This document shows, one piece after another, positions 29,450-35,556 of a stretch of 35,556 nt of DNA (the stretch's first letter is position 1; every line of letters begins with the position of its first letter). The notes beneath the pieces are model-generated. The model was not told where the DNA came from, searched no databases, and saw nothing but the letters and a program-made list of their open reading frames with translations. The position numbers were made by a program, and so were the translations under genes. Source of the DNA: an uncultured Kordiimonadaceae bacterium. GTDB lineage: Bacteria; Pseudomonadota; Alphaproteobacteria; Sphingomonadales; Emcibacteraceae. Where the stretch lies: positions 1 through 35,556 of the forward strand of contig CALDNY010000264.1 of assembly GCA_937914685.1 (NCBI GenBank), written 5' to 3'.

Positions 29450-29486
29450 CCTAAATATTAAGTCCTAAATATTAAGCCCTAAATTA
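29450..29486. repeat. 14-bp tandem repeat in the leuS-lptE spacer
   Basis: CCTAAATATTAAGT / CCTAAATATTAAGC / partial CCTAAATTA; minus strand gives repeated TTTAGG with the last copy acting as SD-like AGGA. Confidence 0.75.
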
Positions 29487-32046
29487 CAATATTAACAATT
29501 TTATTAGGGACAACAATAATTTTTCTTATTTCTTTGCCGTCAATGGCATTTTGAACTTTTTCTGAAGCCAGAGCCAGAGATTCTATTTCTGCTTTATCCA
29601 TATCTTTAGCCACATCAAGTTTATCGCGCAATTTTCCCTGCACTTGAACAATGATAGTCACCGATGTTTCAAGCATCAGTTCAGCTTGTGCCACAGGCCA
29701 CGGCGCGTCAGAAACCAACCCTTCACCGCCAATAAGAACCCACATTTCCTCTGCTAAATGGGGCATCATTGGAGCTGTGATCAATATTAAACTTCTTAAA
29801 GCTTCAATTAAAGCAAAGCGGTCACCGGCGCTATCGTCCGATTTAAAAGCAGCAATGGCATTGGAAAATTTATAAGTTTGCGCCACAGAGCTATTGAAAT
29901 GAAAATCTTCAATGTCTTTGCCAACCGATGATATGGAAAGATGTGTCATGCGGCGTAGTTCTATTGCCCCCTTACTAAATTCAGAGGGAATGGTCGCCAT
30001 ATTGCTTCCTGCGGTATTGATATTTGATGTCACAGTCCGCCATAAGCGTTGAGTAAAACGCCACGCCCCTTCGACACCTTCTTCCGTCCATTCAAGGTCC
30101 CGTTCTGGTGGGCTATCGGAAAGCATAAACCACCGCGCGGTGTCGGCTCCGTAAGTATCAATAATCGCTGTCGGGTCAACCACATTCTTTTTCGATTTAG
30201 ACATTTTAACAGAACGCCCAACCGTTATTTTATCCCCAGTTGGACGGTGAATAAAGCTTCCGTCACTTTGCTTGTCAAGTTCGTGGGGTAAAATCCAATC
30301 ACCCTTAGCATTTTGGTATGTTTCATGACAGACCATGCCTTGGGTGAAAAGACCATCAAAGGGCTCTTTGAGATCACACAGTCCAATTTCTTTCATGGCA
30401 CGAGTGAAGTAGCGGGAATAAAGAAGATGTAAAATAGCATGCTCAACACCACCGACATATTGATCAACAGGTAGCCAGTAATCCGCGTCTTGTTTATCAA
30501 AAGGTTGCTCGGATTTGGGAGAACAAAAACGCGCAAAATACCAAGAGCTATCAATGAAAGTATCAAAAGTATCGGTTTCGCGAAGGGCGGGTTTTTGACA
30601 TTTTGGACATTTAACATGTTTCCATGTTGGGTGGTGAAAAAGCGGATTACCCGGTTTATCAAATGTGATGTCATCCGGTAATATCACGGGTAAATCAGAT
30701 TTTGCCACCGCAACCACACCGCAATCATCGCAATGAACCACAGGGATTGGCGCGCCCCAATAACGTTGACGGCTAATGCCCCAGTCGCGTAAGCGGTAAT
30801 TTATTGTGGGCTCACCGATTGATCTTTGTTGGGCCAAAGATATAATTTTTTCTTTTGCCGCCTCTACCGTCATACCATCAAGAAATTCTGAATTTCCAAT
30901 GATACCAGGATCTGTGTAGGCAATATCATCAACTGCAAAACTTGCCACGTCTTCACCGCTTGGAATTACCACGGCTTGGACGTTGAGATTATATTTTCTG
31001 GCAAAATCCAAATCACGTTGATCATGGGCAGGACAGCCAAACACCGCTCCCGTACCATATTCCATCAAGACAAAATTAGCCACATAAACGGGTAGTTCAA
31101 CCCCGTCTTTAAAGGGGTTAGCGGCATTTATACCAAGGGGAAACCCTTTTTTTTCTGCCTTTTCCAGAGCTTCCTCACTGGTGCCTAAACTGCGGCATTC
31201 AAGGATAAAATTTTCTAGATCTGGATTGTTTTTAGCATATTGGGCCGCCAGAGGATGATCGGCAGCAATAGCAATGAATGAGGCGCCAAATATGGTATCT
31301 GGTCTTGTTGTATAAACTTTGATTTTTTCGTCATGATCAATAATTTCAAAACTTAAATGCATTCCTATGGATTTTCCAATCCAGTTTTTTTGCATTGTTT
31401 TGACTTTTTCCGGCCAACGATCAAGCATAGCGAGTTCGGCTTCAAGATCATCGGCTGCATCAGTAATTTTTAAGAACCATTGATTTAATTCTTTACGTTC
31501 AACGGCGGCGCCACTGCGCCAGCCCTTGCCATCAATGACCTGTTCATTGGCAAGAACCGTATTATCAACAGGATCCCAATTGACCCATGAATTTTTACGG
31601 TAAACTAATCCCGCGTCCATGAAATCAAGGAACATGGCCTGTTCTTTGCCATAATATTCAGGATCACATGTTGCCAATTCTCGTGACCAATCAAACGAGA
31701 AGCCGATGCTTTTAAGTTGGGTTTTCATATGGGCTATATTTTCATAAGTCCATTTCGCTGGATGAACATTATGTTGCATCGCCGCATTTTCAGCGGGCAT
31801 GCCAAAAGCATCCCAGCCCATTGGATGAAGGACATTAAAGCCTTTTGCCCTTTTATAACGGGCAACCACATCGCCTTGAGTATAATTTCTAACATGGCCC
31901 ATATGAATATGGCCTGATGGATAGGGAAACATTTCTAGCACATAATATTTAGGCCGCGAATGATCAACTTCTACTTTGAAAGTGTCATTGTCATGCCAAA
32001 TTTTTTGCCATTTTGCCTCTGTCGCTCCGGCGTTATAGCGTGTCAT
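29479..32046 (-). CDS. leuS: Leucyl-tRNA synthetase
   Basis: 855 aa; [17 protein letters not shown] (HIGH), [12 protein letters not shown] (KMSKS). Confidence 0.98.
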   Translation of the reverse strand: MTRYNAGATEAKWQKIWHDNDTFKVEVDHSRPKYYVLEMFPYPSGHIHMGHVRNYTQGDVVARYKRAKGFNVLHPMGWDAFGMPAENAAMQHNVHPAKWTYENIAHMKTQLKSIGFSFDWSRELATCDPEYYGKEQAMFLDFMDAGLVYRKNSWVNWDPVDNTVLANEQVIDGKGWRSGAAVERKELNQWFLKITDAADDLEAELAMLDRWPEKVKTMQKNWIGKSIGMHLSFEIIDHDEKIKVYTTRPDTIFGASFIAIAADHPLAAQYAKNNPDLENFILECRSLGTSEEALEKAEKKGFPLGINAANPFKDGVELPVYVANFVLMEYGTGAVFGCPAHDQRDLDFARKYNLNVQAVVIPSGEDVASFAVDDIAYTDPGIIGNSEFLDGMTVEAAKEKIISLAQQRSIGEPTINYRLRDWGISRQRYWGAPIPVVHCDDCGVVAVAKSDLPVILPDDITFDKPGNPLFHHPTWKHVKCPKCQKPALRETDTFDTFIDSSWYFARFCSPKSEQPFDKQDADYWLPVDQYVGGVEHAILHLLYSRYFTRAMKEIGLCDLKEPFDGLFTQGMVCHETYQNAKGDWILPHELDKQSDGSFIHRPTGDKITVGRSVKMSKSKKNVVDPTAIIDTYGADTARWFMLSDSPPERDLEWTEEGVEGAWRFTQRLWRTVTSNINTAGSNMATIPSEFSKGAIELRRMTHLSISSVGKDIEDFHFNSSVAQTYKFSNAIAAFKSDDSAGDRFALIEALRSLILITAPMMPHLAEEMWVLIGGEGLVSDAPWPVAQAELMLETSVTIIVQVQGKLRDKLDVAKDMDKAEIESLALASEKVQNAIDGKEIRKIIVVPNKIVNIVI

Positions 32047-32102
32047 ATATCTTAATCCTGATCAGTATAAACGGTCTGTTCGGCTATTGTGAATAGCGCG
32101 AT

Positions 32103-32573
32103 TTACCTTGTAACGGGCGCATTATCCCGGCGCAACAAGCGTGCTTGAATAATGATAGCATTTAAGATTTTGGTTGAGGCTCCTGAACGTGGGTTCACAG
32201 AAATCCAATTACCATCCTGCAATGCTTCACGATAAGCAGTAACCTTTAAGGCATCAGCTCTAAGCTCTTTGCTAACAATGAAGACATCTACCTTGCTACG
32301 CTCGTTAGCATCTGCCGGATTAACTTTCCAATCCGTAAGAACAGTACCACTGGTATGATCCGCCGTTAACATAGGCATAAAGGATAATGTATCAAGGGTC
32401 GCGCGCCAAAGGTAGGCATTAACGCCAACTTCAAAAACCTCTTCCGCCGCGGATATATTTTCCCGTGGTTCACCAATATCGGACCTTGAACTACAGGCTC
32501 CAAGCAGCAATAAAAAAACAAACCCTGTTGCTGTCAAAAAATTATTCATCCACATTCCTTGCTTCATAATCAT
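32103..32573 (-). CDS. DUF3576 domain-containing lipoprotein
   Basis: Lipobox LLLLGACSS; VGVNAYLWRATLDTLSFMPMLTADHTSGTVLTDW; adjacent to leuS. Confidence 0.82.
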   Translation of the reverse strand: MIMKQGMWMNNFLTATGFVFLLLLGACSSRSDIGEPRENISAAEEVFEVGVNAYLWRATLDTLSFMPMLTADHTSGTVLTDWKVNPADANERSKVDVFIVSKELRADALKVTAYREALQDGNWISVNPRSGASTKILNAIIIQARLLRRDNAPVTR

Positions 32574-32672
32574 TTATATTCCATTCCCATAACCAGTATT
32601 TTGGCTTTAAAAGACCCAATACCATATTAATGTCATGCCATTGTTTATCTATCATAACGGCTACTTTAATTT

Positions 32673-32690
32673 TGATAAAGTTGTTTATCA
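32673..32690. promoter_or_regulatory. Palindrome upstream of the orphan beta-barrel gene
   Basis: TGATAAA-GTTG-TTTATCA perfect inverted repeat; TTGTTTATC also at 32641-32649, 40 bp away. Confidence 0.35.
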
Positions 32691-32893
32691 GGTTTTATAG
32701 CCGATATCATGCTAATTCTTTGAAAAAATAGCCTTTGTATTTTAGCTAATGATTGAATTTTTATTTTCTTTGTATATACTTGAGACGGAAAGATTTATTA
32801 TAAATATAGATAGCGAAATTTTATCAAATCGTTCATTCAACTCTAATTGTTTGATATTATTGAGGTAATTTGTATTTTTATTTAGGATTTTGT

Positions 32894-33832
32894 GTGAAAA
32901 AGGGCTTGAGTAAAATAAACAAAGTGGCAGTGATTCTAGGTGTGTTAAGCACCCAGTTGATTATGCCTATGGCTTATGCTCAAGACGGAGTTGGCAGTGA
33001 TGACACTAAAAAATCTATATTTGAGCAATTTTTATCCCGTACTGGTGAAAAAGAAGACCTGCAAGATATCAATCAAGACGTCGGTCAATTTTTATCCGTA
33101 GATAACATTGATGATGATCAACAATATATTCTTTTAACGGAACCAAAAATACAAGATCGCACAATCATTTCATTAGAGGAAGAAGAACCCTCATCAGGCC
33201 CTGAACTTAAGATTAATCATCAATATCAATATAATCCATCTCTCTCTTTTAATTTGCCGTCATCTTCGGTATTTGGCATTGGAATACCGTCTAATTTAAA
33301 TGTAGCCGGCCTTGGTGGTTCTCAACTTATTTTATCCATTACCCCCTCTGATGATAATAATCCAAAATTTGCGCGAAAATCCCTTAATCTCGTATTAGGG
33401 TCAAGTTATTTAAAAGCACCTATCAATAACTATTCTACCTTTTTAAACGAGGGTGTTTTAGCACAACAGGCCTATAATTTATCCCTTGGTATTGGTTATT
33501 CTGGTTTTCATCTTGGCGCTTCATACAGCCGTAATGATTATTTACTCTCCGATGATTTAAGCGGTTTTGATCTAGGGTTTGGTTATATGGGTGAAAGTTG
33601 GTCTGCTGACGTTCGTGTTGGTGAATATCGCCGTAGTCGCGAGGCTCTTTTTTCAGCGGATTATAATATCTTTGATAATGTATCGGCCTATGAACTTGGG
33701 GCTGCTTATAAAATCTTTTCCAATGTAAACTTTACGGGCCGCTTTACATATTATTCATACGGCCAAGGTGGTGATATTGTCGCCCTTGATGATATGCAGA
33801 CCTTGATCTTCGGCACTAATTTAAGCTTCTAA
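32894..33832 (+). CDS. Putative secreted or outer-membrane beta-barrel protein of unknown family
   Basis: Signal peptide ending PMAYAQ; alternating beta-rich C-terminal half ending in Phe (LIFGTNLSF); GTG start at 32894 inferred. Confidence 0.6.
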   Translation: MKKGLSKINKVAVILGVLSTQLIMPMAYAQDGVGSDDTKKSIFEQFLSRTGEKEDLQDINQDVGQFLSVDNIDDDQQYILLTEPKIQDRTIISLEEEEPSSGPELKINHQYQYNPSLSFNLPSSSVFGIGIPSNLNVAGLGGSQLILSITPSDDNNPKFARKSLNLVLGSSYLKAPINNYSTFLNEGVLAQQAYNLSLGIGYSGFHLGASYSRNDYLLSDDLSGFDLGFGYMGESWSADVRVGEYRRSREALFSADYNIFDNVSAYELGAAYKIFSNVNFTGRFTYYSYGQGGDIVALDDMQTLIFGTNLSF

Positions 33833-34438
33833 TCCCCTTATTCCTGCGATTCCTGCGACCCCTGTACCGCGTAATTTTATAGCGGTTTCAGTTGTAACGC
33901 CTCCTAGCGCATAAAGGGCTATATTATATTTTTCACATATGTTTTTTAACCGATCAGTCCCTATGGTTAAGCTGGGATCGTCAAAAGTTTCAGGGTGGCT
34001 CTTGGTTGGGAATATTGGGCTGAGTAATATGGCATCAACGCCAAAATCCACGGCTTTTTTGACGGCCTGTTCATTATGCGCAGAAGCCGTAATAAAAAGC
34101 TCTGGATGGTGTTGGCGAATATTTTGTGCCTCACCGATCATATGTTCGGGCAGGTGAATACCGTGCGCCTTTAGCATTAAACAAAGAGTAAGGTCCGCCG
34201 CCACCAGAAACTTTATCTCTTTTGCGCGACAGATATAACTAAGCGCTGTGCCGAGCTCTGCTCTATTTTGTTGATCATAATCTCTGAAAATCACCATCGA
34301 ACCTTTTGTTAATTTTTCGATCACATGTTCTGGCCGTGCTTGTGATGCTTGATCCGTTATAAAGATCAGGCTCGCCATATGCTCAAACTGACTTAAGCAA
34401 TTGAGCTCTTTTGAAATGTCTGCTAGGTTGCTTTTCAT
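33821..34438 (-). CDS. Thiamine phosphate synthase / TenI-like protein
   Basis: LIFITDQ; GIHLPE; FITASAHNEQAVKKAVDFGVDAILLSPIFPTKSHP; YALGGV. Confidence 0.83.
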   Translation of the reverse strand: MKSNLADISKELNCLSQFEHMASLIFITDQASQARPEHVIEKLTKGSMVIFRDYDQQNRAELGTALSYICRAKEIKFLVAADLTLCLMLKAHGIHLPEHMIGEAQNIRQHHPELFITASAHNEQAVKKAVDFGVDAILLSPIFPTKSHPETFDDPSLTIGTDRLKNICEKYNIALYALGGVTTETAIKLRGTGVAGIAGIRGLEA

Positions 34439-34467
34439 AGAACTAACTTTAATTGAAGGTGCTTTGA

Positions 34468-35130
34468 ATGACCAGCAAACTAATAAAAATAAAAGAAAAA
34501 ATAAAAGCCGCAGCCCAATTAAGCAGTCGCAATCCAGAAGATATTACATTAGTTGCCGTTTCCAAAATCCACACCGCCCAAACAATCATAGAGGTCCTAA
34601 AAGAAGGCCAGCGTATTTTTGGTGAAAACCGCGTACAAGAAGCGGCACAAAAATGGCCCGCGTTAAAAGAACAATTCTCAGGGGTAGTTCTTCATCTTAT
34701 CGGCCCCCTTCAATCCAACAAAGTAAGACAGGCTTTATCGCTTTTTGATGTGATTGAAACTGTTGACAGACCAAAACTTGCCCGTGCCATTGCTCGAATT
34801 TCAATGGAAACGGGAGAAGTTTGCGATATATATATTCAAGTTAATACAGGCCTTGAAAGCCAAAAAGCGGGGGTCGCGCCGGAGCAGGCCGATGCCTTAA
34901 TTGCCCTTTGTCAAGATGAGCTAAAATTATCTGTAAAAGGCGTAATGTGTATCCCGCCCGAGGGGGAAGATCCCGTTAAGCATTTTAAATTATTAAAAGA
35001 AATTGCCCAAAGAAATAAATTAAGCGTGATTTCCATGGGTATGAGTGGTGATTTTGAAAGTGCCATTGAACACGGTGCGACCCATGTTCGGGTCGGCACC
35101 GCCATATTTGGTTCTAGGCCTAGTCATTAA
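34468..35130 (+). CDS. YggS/PROSC family pyridoxal phosphate homeostasis protein
   Basis: LVAVSKIHTAQTI; FGENRVQEA; HLIGPLQSNKVRQAL; SMGMSGDFESAIEHGATHVRVGTAIFG. Confidence 0.95.
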   Translation: MTSKLIKIKEKIKAAAQLSSRNPEDITLVAVSKIHTAQTIIEVLKEGQRIFGENRVQEAAQKWPALKEQFSGVVLHLIGPLQSNKVRQALSLFDVIETVDRPKLARAIARISMETGEVCDIYIQVNTGLESQKAGVAPEQADALIALCQDELKLSVKGVMCIPPEGEDPVKHFKLLKEIAQRNKLSVISMGMSGDFESAIEHGATHVRVGTAIFGSRPSH

Positions 35131-35555
35131 AGGATCATGCAGGTGGCAGAGCCGTATGCATAAATTTTTCCGTCGGCGTCTTTGATAACCCCTTCTGATA
35201 CCGCAAGACGCCGCGTACAATTAATAATATTACCCTCGGCAATTAAAGCAATATCAACCGGTATGGCTTTGAGCATTTTTACATTCAATTCTATTGTGCT
35301 GTAGTTCACACCCGCCTCGAGCATGGTATGGACGGCGCAGCCCGTAACCGTGTCAATGACCGTTGCCATAAAGCCGCCATGGACGCCCCCCATAGGATTT
35401 AAATGCCGATGATCGGCTTTAACTTCAAAGATCACATTGCCTTTTTTAACAGAAACGCCTTTCATAGGGATCGTATCCGCCATAGCAGGGTGTGGCAATT
35501 CATCAGCGATCATTGATTGTAATAATTGTAATCCGCTCATTTTACTAATGGACAT
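35127..35555 (-). CDS. PaaI family (hotdog-fold) thioesterase; start may lie beyond the window edge
   Basis: HLNPMGGVHGGFMATVIDTVTGCAVHTMLEAG; hotdog thioesterase motif. Confidence 0.85.
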   Translation of the reverse strand: MSISKMSGLQLLQSMIADELPHPAMADTIPMKGVSVKKGNVIFEVKADHRHLNPMGGVHGGFMATVIDTVTGCAVHTMLEAGVNYSTIELNVKMLKAIPVDIALIAEGNIINCTRRLAVSEGVIKDADGKIYAYGSATCMIL

Positions 35556-35556
35556 C

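Noticed and set aside
32771-32780. TGTATATACT, resembling the HutC-like palindrome
   Set aside because: It lacks the final A of the palindrome, is AT-rich and far from hut genes; chance match is likely
33836-33869. Short repeat ATTCCTGCGATTCCTGCGACCCCTGTACC
   Set aside because: Explained by the Gly-(Val/Ile)-Ala repeats near the C-terminus of the ThiE-like protein
1-35556. Possible defence island, prophage, CRISPR array or mobile element
   Set aside because: No transposase, integrase, phage, Cas or restriction-like sequences were seen, and no regularly spaced repeats; nearly every gene maps to a common metabolic, transport or housekeeping family

Overview
The window reads as an AT-leaning proteobacterial chromosome segment, probably alphaproteobacterial because of the leuS-lptE-holA block beside a DUF3576 lipoprotein (inference). 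It is dense with protein-coding genes. I found no rRNA, tRNA, CRISPR array, transposase or prophage. Left to right: end of a YceI-like gene; DUF481 outer-membrane protein; Tat-exported class V aminotransferase; YjbQ; MsrQ/MsrP; ABC-F ATPase; nitroreductase; DinB-like protein; two tandem POT peptide transporters; M14 carboxypeptidase; APC permease; FAH-family hydrolase divergent from a MarR regulator; HemN; stand-alone Lrp/AsnC RAM-domain protein; a complete five-step histidine utilisation locus (hutG, hutH, hutU, hutC, hutF, with hutI divergent); NSS transporter; saccharopine dehydrogenase-family protein divergent from an Lrp/AsnC regulator; holA, lptE, leuS, DUF3576; an orphan secreted or beta-barrel protein; ThiE/TenI-like; YggS; PaaI-type thioesterase. 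I see no clear novel multi-gene system. The most interesting signals are regulatory: (1) an intrinsic-terminator-like hairpin inside the signal-peptide codons of the DUF481 gene, with a second hairpin in its last codons; (2) an FNR-type box plus -10 spaced to predict a leaderless hemN mRNA; (3) three matching HutC-like operators in the hut locus; (4) a 20-bp-phased direct repeat between the Lrp regulator and the saccharopine dehydrogenase gene; (5) repeat or palindrome structure upstream of the orphan beta-barrel gene.
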